Positions 53,351-64,000 of a stretch of 64,000 bases of DNA are shown one piece after another. The stretch is from NCBI GenBank assembly GCA_023634235.1, contig JAMKCF010000003.1:14354742-14418741 (forward strand), written 5' to 3'. A model generated the notes under the pieces. That model made no database searches and was not told the DNA's origin. It saw nothing but the letters and a program-made list of their open reading frames with translations. Every line of letters begins with the position of its first letter. Positions within the stretch are counted from its first letter, which is position 1. The translations under genes and the position numbers were made by a program. Source of the DNA: Pisaster brevispinus. Taxonomy: Eukaryota; Echinodermata; Asteroidea; Forcipulatida; Asteriidae.

Positions 53351-55411
53351 ATGAAACTTACTTAAGATAAACAATTCTTAAACTGCACATACAAAAACGC
53401 ATGACAACAATTTCACGAGACAAAGTGAAACAACTGGCAGGAGAAATGTTAAATGTTTAAAAAGTCACATGCTATAAGCAGATGATCCACTTATTTTCCA
53501 ATAGGCAGAGTCCTTATGAAAATGGTAAATGAACTGCAAGTCAATAACCACACATTCAGGCCTCGAAATAACCCACGGCACCCACAGCAATTGCCGTGGT
53601 GCCCTGTGCTTTTGCTGTGGTGCCCTTTGCAAAGTTCCAATACAAATTAAAATTTTCCTCAATGGAGTGCCCCTCACCAGAGGAAAATTGCCGTGCCCCT
53701 TCAAGAGTAAAGTTCAAGGCCTGCACATTTGTTTGATAGTGCAATTTTTGTCAAAAACCAAACACGCCTGATGAGGTCACATTTCAACTATAGTATGTTC
53801 TGTACATTTGTGAATTCTGATGATAGGCCTATTCAATTAAAACGGTATTGAGTTAGAGCTTATGACTAATCAGAAAATCCTCTTTGAAATGTGCAGACCT
53901 ATAAATTGGTGTTGCTGTCCGATGACGTCATGTTTCATACTTGGCTCTGAAAGAGTATCAAATAAAGTGATATTTTACGCTGTTTTATTGTGAGGGTGGA
54001 GACTTGTAACTTTGTCCCCACTTTCATGAGGCCTCTTGGCCTATCTATTGGAAAAATGAGTGCATCACAAAACTCATGTTGACCTTGGAGCCCTAGCTAT
54101 TGTCTTATCTGTGTGCTCATGGGATTAACAATTAGTTGACCTCCTAATAAACCCCCTTTCCTCGACCTTATCAAAGGGATAATACAACAGTGAATTTTTA
54201 GAAGATTAAGCCCATTTCCAGCTTCACAGATACATTTTTTTTAATTGGACTAGTTTGGGGCTCAATATTACCACCGGATCGCAGGACAGACGCAAGTATG
54301 TTCCACTTCGGGCCAGTAAATTCATCCACCGAACAAGTCCGGCTCTTGTGAATTTTTAACGGACACTTTTTAGAATAATTGTTTATACTTATAAGAGGAA
54401 AACAAATTTAACTGTTGACTTTGAGTATCCCAGTATACTCACCCAAAATGCAATAGAGTTCAAAATCTTCTTTGGGAGTTTAGTTCATATGAAAACAGTG
54501 TACATCCTGTTTGGAAAATGTATGTTAACCTTGGAACATGTATTAAGCCCGGTTTATATTTACTTCCTGAGCCAATGAGAATATGAAACTGGAAAAGCCT
54601 AGAAGGGAAGATTTAAGTGAATTTTTCAGCAAATTCAAAGCTGACCCAGTATCTCATGATTTCTCATTGTGCAAATATTTATCGATTTCCTTGGAAATCG
54701 TTCGCTGAAATTTTAAAACAAATTAGAGAACTTCTCTATGAATACGTCAACATTCGCTGTTGTCTTGGTGCAGAGTGGTTTGTGGATGATAGCAGCCTCT
54801 CTCAGGGAAAATTGTGACAAATCAAAACAAGAAGGTTTGCATTTGCACCAAGACTACATTCAATGTTGAAATCATCTCTCTAAATCACACAAAGAAAAGT
54901 TATCTACTGCAATGCCATGACATAGGCGCCCAACTTCATAAAGCTGGGTTAGTTTACAAAGTTTGCTAAGTGCACACAAATCTTGCTTAGCAGAAGTAGT
55001 TTACCAGCCAAGACCCCATTGAGTTTGGTGGTGCCCTGTCGAAATTTGTCTAAGCAGTACTTTCTAGTCAACAGCTTTATGATTTGGGGCATCAGTTGGT
55101 CTGATAAGAGGTTGGCGTCCCCACTTTATTATTGAACTTTTGGACTTCAAAGTTTGATATCGTGTAAGCTGTGTAATAAAAAAATGATAAGATAAATGGC
55201 TTTCCTATATTTGAACTGCCCTTGATTTCTAGTATAAAGTATTTGGTTTAAAAATGTTGCTTATGTATGTCTAGGAACTACCTTCAAGTGTTGTGCAGAC
55301 ATTTGCTTTTCAAGCTACCTCGTTTTTCTTTTAGAAGGATAACATTTTTGTCTTCAGAAAGTTGTCCTGCTTTTCTTTAAAATTTAGAACTTAACGAAAT
55401 TTGGGAGGAGA
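53351..55411. other. Upstream region of the SEC14L-like gene
   Basis: A degenerate GCCGTGGTGCCCTGTGCTTT repeat lies at 53560-53700. No clear TATA box or CpG-dense promoter is visible, so the transcription start is not placed. Confidence 0.4.
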
Positions 55412-55465
55412 ATGAGTGGGCGGGTTGGAGACCTAAGTCCAAAGCAGGAGGAGGCTTTGAGATCG
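55412..55465 (+). CDS. SEC14L-like: SEC14L-like exon 1 (start codon)
   Basis: [18 protein letters not shown], ending in phase 0 at GTAAGT. The start is chosen because G(R)VGDLSPKQ is the usual N-terminus of SEC14L proteins. Confidence 0.9.
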
Positions 55466-58400
55466 GTAAGTGTTAGTGTTTATGAAAAGTATTTATATTA
55501 TTTTATTTTACTTTTTTATCAAGTAGTAAACCCGAAAACCATAAAGGAAACTGACTGGGTAGATTTTAAATAATTTGGGTTTGAACAAAGAAATATTTAC
55601 TGGATCGGAACTTGAAACACTGACCTCCGGATTAACGTACCGGTGCTCTAAATCTTCGGACAATGAAAACATCTTGACCGAGATTAGTCCAGGAAAATAT
55701 AATATTTTGTTGTTATTAAGTCCAGTGCCCTCGCCTGGGATTCCTACTCATTTAGAGGAGAACCTGGACACTGAACGAAAGACTGAAGCCAAAATTGAGC
55801 GCAGTTCATTGAAGTTTCGAATCCTACACGCTTTCCCTTGCAAAAGACGCTATTTGTGAGGCAACCAATGGATGGTACTTTATGGCCTCGTTTGTTTCTG
55901 TCCCTGGGTACAGCTGAACCACCTAACTTCAGTGATGTTGGTTGGTATACCTTGAGAACAAGGAGTTAATGAGTTTAAAATGTACTCTTCAATTAAAAAC
56001 CATTTATGCGTGATCCTTATGAGTTTTAGCAATCATGACTGGGGGAAAAAAAAATCTCAAACTCAAGGCTTACTTTTTATAAGCTAAAGGCTAACACCCA
56101 CAGTCTGGAGAAATAGTTCAATCCTTTGATAATAATAAATGTAACAATGAGCTCTCTTACAAAAACTTTATCTCGGCATCTCAAAGCACTTATTATGTTT
56201 AAGATAAGTTTTTAAATTATGAGCCCCATTTATATATAGCAACTTGTGAGGGTTTACAAAGTGATGCGGCACAATCTTCTGCCAACGATGCCATCAAAAC
56301 ACTGGGGCAGACACTCTGGGGCAAACCCCTCCACCCTCTTGCTAGATAAGTTCTCCTTAAAAATGGTTTCTTATTAATTTTGATGAGGAAAATCAACATA
56401 AGAACCTGTAGACACATCAGTAACCATGGGACCATGAGCCAGTGTCCAGGAATTTTAGCAATGGGCAAGTATAATGCCCTACAACTGAACTAGTCCTTCA
56501 ATCAAGTGTTGTTGGTTTTTTTTACGATCATACTGTGAAGCTTTTAAATTCCATTCTTTCCCTTCAAATTCAGCTAAAATGCATAAGGAACCAACGAGAT
56601 TTGTTAAGCTCTTGTGAAAAATATGTCTGGTCTAGTGACAGATCTGAGCTACAAAATCCGGGCCCTATTTCATAGAGCTAAGGCACAAAAACTAATTAAG
56701 CATTACAAAACTATGCTTAGCAGAATGAGGTTATCAGCGAATACACTTTCAAAGTTCAACAAAACCTGAAAATGCTGTATCTATAAGTTTTTTTTTTATT
56801 TTCATATTCCTGTCACTTAGTTCCAGGAGAAAGTGTCCGATATTCTTTTGCAAGGTCAGGATGACGATCACTACCTTCTTCGCTGGCTTCGAGGTTTGTT
56901 CTGAACAAAAACTTAATTAATTTTGGGGTTGAACAAAGAAAACAAATTGAGCAGGATTTGAACTTATGACCTCAGGGTTAATGTGCTGGTGCTCTACCAA
57001 CTGAGCTATCTAGCCTTATCTTGGCGGTCTCCCTATTTTGTCGGTATCTTTGTTTGGTTGTGCCAGTCAAAAGCCATCGAAAACAAAATACCGTTATCCA
57101 CGTGAAGTGTGTTTACAGTTTTTTTATATTGCGTAATAAACAAACAAAAACTTAATCTTGTGTATCCTTGAAGCATGGAATATGCATGAAGTATGTTCAC
57201 AGTTTTTCACATCCACAAATGTTACATCAGCAGGCAGTTGCCTAATTTTTATCAGTAATTGTGAGGAATGTAAATAATTATTGATTCATTCTGCAACTTC
57301 TCTTTGATCTTTGTGTAGACCATGTATTACCTGTTTACATCACAATGTTTGCAAAGAGCCACAGAGCCTGGACTTCCTACAGGCACAATTTGTACACTGC
57401 TCTGACAATGGAAGAAAACATACAATCTGATATTTTATGGAGTTTGCACTGTCTGATTTTGATCACATTTTGATATGAAGAAAGAGGCCCATCTCAAAAC
57501 TTGTTCAGCAGATTGTTTTTTATAACTGTTGCATTTATGTGGAAATGATGACACAAAAGGTACAACTTCCCACATGCCTATAGTGCAGTATACTGCCTGC
57601 CAATGTTCGATCTTCCGAAGTCCAGTATTTTTAGTACCTGTCAAGTGAACTAACAACTGCACAAGGCCAACAGTGTGAACTCAATTTCCTTATTGATTGA
57701 ACATAAACTTTAAATGAATTTCAGTAAAGATCACTTAATTGTTGCCATTTTTGTTCAAGCTGGTCTTTAAAAGAGCTCCTGAAAGTGACATGTTTACTGT
57801 TGTTATTCAGATGTTTTTTATCAGAATCAGTGAATTTTAATATATGTAGCAAGTCAAATTATCTTTTTCACACATTAAAAAACAAGAGATTCCTTTGTGT
57901 GTTATTAACATATCTGTTTATTTTAATTAATGGAATTTATTGTTTTCTTTAAAAGTTATCTGACAGCAAATTTATTTTCAATTTCTTATTTTATTTTCAA
58001 CTTTTTTAGCCAGGTCCTTCAACCTTGAGAAGTCTGAGAGTATGTTGCGCAGTGTAAGTTTATGAGCTTTAACACCTTTAATAATCTTGCAAAAGATTCA
58101 AGTAGTTTTGGAAGAATGCTGTCTCTGCGAACAAAATGTTTATATATACTGCCTTTTAAAGGTGTTACAGGATTAGTAAGGATAGAGAAAGCATCATTTT
58201 TAAATTTTTAGTCTAAAATCTTACTGACTATGAAGTTCATACTAGAAATATTTTTTCTCAGTGAAATGTTCCCCTCTGAAAATGAAGTCCTTTTTGAGAA
58301 AACTGTTTCTGAAAACCTATTAAAAAAATGCAACAGCTGATTTCGATTGTTACAACAAAAAATTAAGGACGATGTGTTTACATGCTGAAAACTGCATGGT

Positions 58401-61400
58401 TTGCCACTATTTTCTCCTGACTCACAAAACGGACTAAGCCCAAATTATTTAAAGGTTTGTTAAATTCAGGTATATGCATGGTTGATCACGCAAATCATTT
58501 TGTCAGCTCTACCAATCCTGTATTAATACCTGTAAGTTAAAAAAGAAAATAATAAACAAATCTATTGTAACTTTCTGTACACCTACAGCATGTGAATTTC
58601 TGCAAAGAATGGAACATTGAGTACATTGTGAATGAATGGAAAGCTCCGGAGGTAAAGTGATTAGGCTGAAAAAAAAAAAATATGATGCTTTTTTTTCTTC
58701 TTCTTTTTCTTTTTTTTGTTTGTTTGGGGGGGGGGGGTGTTCGTAGCCGCGTAGCAAAGTATTACAGGATGTATCTCGTTAAAAAGATTGTCCCATTGTG
58801 CCATACAACAACAACAAATATCCAAAGGACTTAACTCAAGGGCCAGTGACTCTAAATTGGAGGGAAAATCCACAAGACTGCAGGAATTTTGCTGAACCAG
58901 TTTATTTTTAACAAGACCAGAATCAAAATGAGATAAAAAAAACAAACACCTGTCTGTACAGTTTATCGTATAAACTATTTATTTATATATATTTTTTTGA
59001 ACAAGCACTGAGAGAAGATTTGTGTCATTTGTCTTATGGGTATATAGGTAGACTTCGATACTCAACAGAATTGAAAGATATTTAGCAGATTGAAAATCAA
59101 CATTTGAACATAATTAGTTTAAGTTACAGCTATTATACACATTGAGGTATTATCAGTAAATAAAAACGTTTAATAAACAAGACCGCAGGACTTGTTCAGG
59201 CGTGAGTTAATACTGGCCCAACTCTTAAAATCACTGGCCATGGTTCTGCGGTCAAGTTGAAATTCTGAGCCCTAAAGTGCCAAGCTTAATTTCCCAATAA
59301 AGCTCAAGTTAATTATAAATGGCTGCAAATTTCACATGGGAAGTGTATAGCTTGAGTCGTTCAGACAGGTGTCAAAACACAGGGGTAGGGGTGTGACTTA
59401 GAATCTTACCAATTAGTGAATTTTTCTTTTTTAAGGTTCTGTAAAAAAAGTTCTTACTTGAAAAAGTAAAAGATGTTGAAGAAATCGTTAATTTCCGAGG
59501 TCAGTTGTAGTATAAATAAAGGTCTGTTCAGCTGAAAACATTAAAAGGACTTTGGTCATTTCTTGTGACTACTTAAACCACAGTGTCCTGAGGATGACCT
59601 CTTGACAGCGCTAAAACTGGGGTCACATTTTACGGGGGGGGGGACACCATTTTTTCTAGAGGGGGGTACATCTGGCCGATTATGTAGTTTCCGTTTCCAT
59701 TTTTCTTAAGCCCCTTTTTAGCACTCTTGTTATAGCATTTACTATTTTTTGTAAAAGATAGTCTGACCTGAATGTAAATGTAAAAATATATTTAAAACAT
59801 TAGAATTGTTATATTAAAGCTGCATAAAATGGAATCCTTTAATCTGGGAATTTTTAATCCCAAAATTAAAAATTTCAAAGGGGGGTTACTCCTAGAACTA
59901 TGAAGCACAGACATTTGGGGGGCACATTCCCTTCTGTGCCCTCCTTAATTACACCACTGCCTTATTGAACAGTATAGGATCAACCTATTCTGTTTATTTG
60001 TGTGACATAACTCCACTGTAAAAGTCAGGTCCACTTCACACACTGGATCCAATGATTATAAGAAGCTCTTTTAGAAATTCCATAGAGCTCTTGTCTCTCC
60101 CTGCATTTAATGTACAAACGAAAATAGTTTTGGAAACTTGCCTTCCACTATGTCTTGCAAAGTCTCACCGTCCCCTAAGAATGATCAGTTTCTGTTCTAA
60201 AAAGTGCCAATGAATGATGATTTTTGGTGAATGTATATTCGGTTTGCGGTAACACCATGTGTATATCTACTAGCTATGTAGATTTGTTCTATGAGAACTA
60301 GGTCTTGCTTTTTAAAATTCTACTGCCGCGGAGTAGATTTGGAATCGGGAGACTACTTAGGGAGACTACTTAGTTCTGAAAAGAACTGTCCAGCTTATTA
60401 GCTACTACCTGGGGGGAGGGTAGGAAATCAGCCGGGACTACTACTTTAGCTTAATAGTGGATCGGATCAAGGGGGCTTCTCGTTATTAACTTCACTGCTG
60501 CGGAGTGAGCTCTTAATTTGGTCTCAACGTTTCGACTAGCTTGCTCTAGTCATCGTCAGGAGACCTAGTTCTCATAGAACAAATCTACATAGCTAGTAGA
60601 TATACACATGGTGTTACCGCAAACCGAGTATATATTGATACCTCACCATGCAAAGCCTCAAAAAGTATATTTTTGGTGAACTTTCAAACAATCATGGAGA
60701 CAGAAGTAGTGAAAACCTTATGCGTGCAGCAGGTGTGCGCCTTTGACGCATTGACTTATCAACAGATCTGTCCTTATAGGTCCTGGAGAAACACATGATC
60801 GGGGGACTGTTCGGAGAGGATAAAGAGGGCAGACCTGTGTACTACGAAGCCTACGGCACAGTCGACTGCAAAGGCATCATCTACTCCAGCACCCAGGCCG
60901 ACTTTGTGAAGTACAAACTACAGATATGTGAAGCTATCTATCAGAGACTCAGGGAACAGACGGAGAAGGTGAGGGCACACACAGTACAGGGAAAGTCATG
61001 ACCTGAGATTTAAACTGCAACCTGCCCAAACAATAATTGCACTTCATGTAGATATTCAATTCAATTCAATTCAACTCGACATTTATTTCCATATTATTGC
61101 AAAATGAACATACACGTAGTTATAAAGATGGTCTATTGAACAAAGATGTATAAATGAGACACAAGGAAAACAAGAAGCAAATATGGAGGCATACTCACAA
61201 GACAAAGTCTTGTATAGAAATGCCTTATAAACAAAAATATTGTAGATTTTTGTTCTTCCTTCAAATTAATTTTGATAGTCCTTTTAAAAATATTTTATGT
61301 TGCATGGCGGAGTATCCATAAAAGTTTGGTTTGCGGTAACACTACGGTAATGGCTCCTTTGTGTTTCGAACTGTTCATATAAGAACTTGTACGGCTGTTT

Positions 61401-62175
61401 ATCTACTGCAGAGTAGATTAGGAAAAAAACATTCCTGTCTAGTTTTCATTACACATGCCTTGCTACCAACTTTTGGAAGTTTCATCAAATTTAAGGTTGG
61501 TCGTATTTCTGAGAAAATTACACCAAATAATAGTTCATGTTTTATGTTCATTTCAATTTGGCAATCCGAGATAAGAACTTGGTATTTGGTAACATTTTCT
61601 TTCTCATAATCTCATACGAAAACATTCTTCAGGAAAACTGATAATGAATGTTTTGAGTTTTGAAAAAGTAAGCTTCCAGATTAACTAATCATGTATTTGT
61701 GTAACTTTTTTTTATGTTGGAGTGAGCAAAGACAAATTAGCTGGAGCGAAATTTGAGAGTGCGATCAAGCTCTGGGTATCCTTGCTCTACCAACTAAGCT
61801 ATCTAGACCCGTTGTGTTTGCGGTCCTTCTTTCTTTTGTCAGTATCTTTGATTGGGGGGCGCCAGTCAGATGGCATACAACTGTACACTGCCGTGTAGCC
61901 AGGGATCACGCCCAGTTTAACATACAACATAAGGAACAGCATTGTAAAGGGACCACCTCAAAGGGATGCTATCATTCAGTTTTTATTTTTTTTTTTATGA
62001 TAACCAATGATTTTACAGTACGGTCGTAGAATCGACGATCTGACTATGATCCTTGACCTGAATCAGGTAGGGCTTGGACACCTATGGATGCCCTTCCTCA
62101 ACGTCTACTTTGATGTACTCGGCAAGTTTGAAGCCAACTACCCGGAGACACTCAAACGGTGTATTGTCATCAATG
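55412..62175 (+). CDS. SEC14L-like: SEC14-like lipid-binding protein (CRAL-TRIO family), 5' part, runs off the window
   Basis: Six exons join in phase to give 193 residues from ATG at 55412. The CRAL-TRIO N-terminal helices ([36 protein letters not shown]) are followed by the start of the SEC14 lipid-binding domain (EKHMIGGLFGEDKEGRPVYY, MILDLNQVGLGHLW, FEANYPETLKRCIVIN). This resembles SEC14L2-type proteins, cytosolic carriers for phosphoinositides, squalene or tocopherol. The next expected segment (APxxFPxxxNxxKPFL) and any GOLD domain were not found before 64000, so the gene is 3'-partial. Ligand specificity cannot be read from the sequence. It is divergently transcribed from the HELZ2-like gene. 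Confidence 0.93.
55560..55675 (-). mobile_element. SINE family 4, minus orientation
   Basis: GGTTTGAACAAAGAAATATT, CGGAACTTGAAACACTGACC and the GGATTAACGTACCGG phrase. Confidence 0.65.
56821..56893 (+). CDS. SEC14L-like: SEC14L-like exon 2
   Basis: [24 protein letters not shown], part of the CRAL-TRIO N-terminal bundle. The acceptor is CACTTAG and the donor GTTTGT, phase 1. Confidence 0.93.
56915..57070 (-). mobile_element. SINE family 4, minus orientation
   Basis: Good A-box complement GCTCTACCAACTGAGCTA and B-box complement GGATTTGAAC, starting about 20 bases after SEC14L-like exon 2. Confidence 0.75.
57071..58009. other. SEC14L-like intron 2 remainder
   Basis: AT-rich intron sequence with no repeat or coding segment recognised. 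Confidence 0.45.
58010..58053 (+). CDS. SEC14L-like: SEC14L-like exon 3
   Basis: [15 protein letters not shown], completing the LRARxFN motif. It is only 44 bases long, with TTTTTTAG acceptor and GTAAGT donor. Confidence 0.93.
58589..58651 (+). CDS. SEC14L-like: SEC14L-like exon 4
   Basis: HVNFCKEWNIEYIVNEWKAPE, the linker to the lipid-binding domain. Phase 0 on both sides, ACAG acceptor and GTAAAG donor. Confidence 0.92.
58652..60219. other. SEC14L-like intron 4, first part
   Basis: Poly(T)/poly(G) tracts at 58660-58740 and 59630-59670. Otherwise nothing recognised before the foldback copy D. Confidence 0.45.
60232..60668. mobile_element. Foldback element family FB-A, copy D
   Basis: Arms of about 70 bases from TGTATATTCGGTTTGCGG inward. 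Direct repeats ATTTTTGGTGAA lie at 60220-60231 and 60669-60680. Lies in the intron before SEC14L-like exon 5. The right end extends past the inverted arm to GCCTCAAAAAGTAT. Confidence 0.85.
60780..60968 (+). CDS. SEC14L-like: SEC14L-like exon 5
   Basis: VLEKHMIGGLFGEDKEGRPV and onward for 63 codons: the beta-strand and helix that open the SEC14 fold. TATAG acceptor and GTGAGG donor. Confidence 0.95.
61715..61870 (-). mobile_element. SINE family 4, minus orientation
   Basis: GCTCTACCAACTAAGCTATC, with the same flank phrase TTTTGTCAGTATCTTTG as the 56.9 kb copy. Confidence 0.7.
62019..62175 (+). CDS. SEC14L-like: SEC14L-like exon 6
   Basis: YGRRIDDLTMILDLNQVGLGH and on to YPETLKRCIVIN, the conserved SEC14 core. 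The GTACGA donor in phase 1 is followed within 10 bases by a minisatellite. Confidence 0.95.
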
Positions 62176-62690
62176 GTACGATTACTTTGCCAACATGGTT
62201 ACCAGCTGTAGAGATGCTAAAACAGTGGGTCAGAATACTTTGCTAACATGGTTACCAGCTGTAGAGATACTAAAATAGTGGGTCGGCATACTTTGCCAAC
62301 ATGGTTACCAGCTGTAGAGATGCTAAAACAGTGGGTCGGAAATACTTTGCTATCATGGTTACCAGCTGTAGAGATGCTAAAACAGTGGGTCGGAAATACT
62401 TTGCTATCATGGTTACCAGCTGTAAAAAACAATACGTCGAAAATACTTTGCTATTATGGTTACCAGCTGTAGAGATGCTAAAACAGTGGGTCAGAAATAC
62501 TTTGCAATCATGGTTACCAGCTGTAGAGATGCTTAAACAGTGGGTCAGAAATACTTTGCAATCATGGTTACCAGCTGTAGAGATGCTAAAACAGTAGGTC
62601 GAAAATACTTTGCTATCATGGTGACCAGCTGTAGAGATGCTAAAACAGTGGGTCGGAAATACTTTGCTATCATGGTTACCAGCTATAGAG
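62176..62690. repeat. Minisatellite, about 53-bp unit, about 10 copies
   Basis: The unit contains CATGGTTACCAGCTGTAGAG and ATGCTAAAACAGTGGGTCGG. It starts about 8 bases inside the intron after SEC14L-like exon 6. One unit has a shortened middle (near 62420-62445). Open frames on both strands here are repeat artefacts. Confidence 0.95.
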
Positions 62691-63969
62691 ATAGGATTGG
62701 GTTGAATAACCCCAACCGCCCTTATAGTTTTTATGAAACGCATTTTGAGGAGAGTTTTTCAAAGAAGGTGTAATTCAGTTTTGTGATGTACTCACTTTCC
62801 AAATTACTATGACAAGTCTCTTGTCATTGTATTTGATACTCTATTCAGAGCGAAGTTTGAAAAATGACATCATTTGGATGTCAACAATGTGTCTGTACAT
62901 TTCCACACGGGATTTGTTTGCGAGTCAAAAGGTTGAACACATTCCGTACAGGCGTTTTTTTTGTTAGTCAAAAGGTTAAATAAAATGCTATTTCGATTGA
63001 ATATACCATACTCAGAAGAGATTTTCACGGGGTGTTACCGCAAACCTCACTTAGTTATACTTCCACCGTGCAAATCCTACTGAATATACCATAGAAAATG
63101 TAGGGCTGAACTAGACTTTCCCTGTACACAAGTTTGGCACTGGAGGGTATCAGACGCAATGGCACTTGAGATAGTTTTAACGTCAGGATAGAGACTTGTA
63201 CTTTTCCCCCCACTCTCATAAGGACTATCTATTGGAAAATGAGTGCTTCGCAAAACTAATATTGACCTTTGAACCCCTCTTTAAAAGCTGTGAAAAATTG
63301 CATTTTGATGCGGCTCATAAAATTTCATGATAAGAGGTTGTTATGTTTCGTCGCATTTTTTTTTTTGCAAGGTTTTTGCAAGGCAATTAAGAGAAATAAG
63401 ATCAGATTTAAAAAAAAAAATTCTTGAAGATGACATTATTTCACCTCAGCAGGAACTAGTTCTCAGCATGATTGGTGGCGATAAAACTGTTGTAAAAGAT
63501 TAGATAAGATTAAGTTAAGATTAAGATTAGGTTAACAGATGTCACTTTAATACTCCTATTGCTCTTCAACCAGGTAACGTTCCTGATGAGATCAGGTGCA
63601 AGTCACTGAAAATGTTGACTCAATTAAAATCCTAGTAATTGAAGATCGTGACACAAACTTATGACATTTGTTGAAAATGTCGACTCGTTCGTATTTCCCA
63701 TTCATGGAATATCCAGTGGCTCAAGTCAGAGTCCAGAGTCAGACTCGAGTACAGTTCACAATGCAACAAGATTCATCTGAAGATGAGTTGTCAATATTGC
63801 CATAAGTGGTTTGTATTGTGACATCACACTTTGCTTAGCAGTTAAGATTGATACAAAAAGCTCAATCTTATAGCTTTTTTATGAAATTGGCCCCGGGTCA
63901 TGATATCACTCTAGGTTTTGTTTTTTTTCTTTTTCTGCTGGTATTTTTGTCAGTGAAAATGTAAGTTAT
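62691..63969. other. SEC14L-like intron 6, partial
   Basis: No next SEC14 exon was found. A fragment near 63035-63075 (GTGTTACCGCAAACCTCAC) is a decayed arm of the FB-A foldback family. Confidence 0.5.
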
Positions 63970-64000
63970 GTTGGGTTGAACAAACTGAAATTGACCGGAG
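63970..64000 (-). mobile_element. SINE family 4 tail, cut by the window edge
   Basis: GGGTTGAACAAACTGAAATT at the end of the window matches the family 4 tail. Confidence 0.5.

Noticed and set aside
62217..62773. Repeat-protein-like frames on both strands
   Set aside because: They are generated by the 53-bp minisatellite in a SEC14L-like intron.
1..64000. CRISPR arrays, operons and bacterial features
   Set aside because: The sequence is clearly eukaryotic, with spliced genes and retroelements. The regular arrays are minisatellites with no spacers.

Overview
This is nuclear DNA from an animal: AT-rich, intron-rich and full of non-autonomous transposable elements. It carries two recognisable protein-coding genes. 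The protein families, intron density and repeat content (tRNA-derived SINEs, foldback elements, CR1/jockey-type LINE tails) suggest a marine invertebrate deuterostome. An echinoderm such as a sea star is my best guess, at low to moderate confidence.

Gene 1 fills 5.9-42.2 kb on the minus strand. It is a HELZ2-like (helicase with zinc finger 2) gene that I could assemble into 29 coding exons with consistent splice phases, giving about 3,386 residues. The order is: a short Ser-rich start; a 13-residue basic repeat region; CCCH, CCCH, C2H2 and CCCH-like zinc fingers; a first UPF1-like superfamily 1 helicase; an acidic region with 35-residue repeats; an RNB (RNase II/R) exoribonuclease domain with all four catalytic aspartates; and a second UPF1-like helicase with intact motifs. 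The acidic and RNB regions lie on one 4.2-kb exon, whereas every other exon is under 440 bases. A non-coding first exon is proposed near 46.97-47.1 kb. Just upstream of it lie a palindromic kappaB-type site and a CRE-like site.

Gene 2 starts at 55.4 kb on the plus strand. It is a SEC14-like lipid-transfer protein (CRAL-TRIO family). Six coding exons (193 residues) are visible and the gene runs off the right edge. The two genes are divergently transcribed from a repeat-rich interval at about 47-55 kb.

The remaining sequence is introns and intergenic DNA filled with repeats. There is a foldback family with 10-14 bp target duplications (four copies), a foldback element whose inverted ends are built of subrepeats, a TTAA-flanked MITE, and a TAA-flanked MITE nested in another repeat. 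There are also two large minisatellites (30-bp and about 53-bp units), an inverted ACCGAGTTGA array, at least a dozen tRNA-type SINE pieces, several LINE 3' ends, and a 1.1-1.5 kb direct duplication in the proposed first intron of the HELZ2-like gene.
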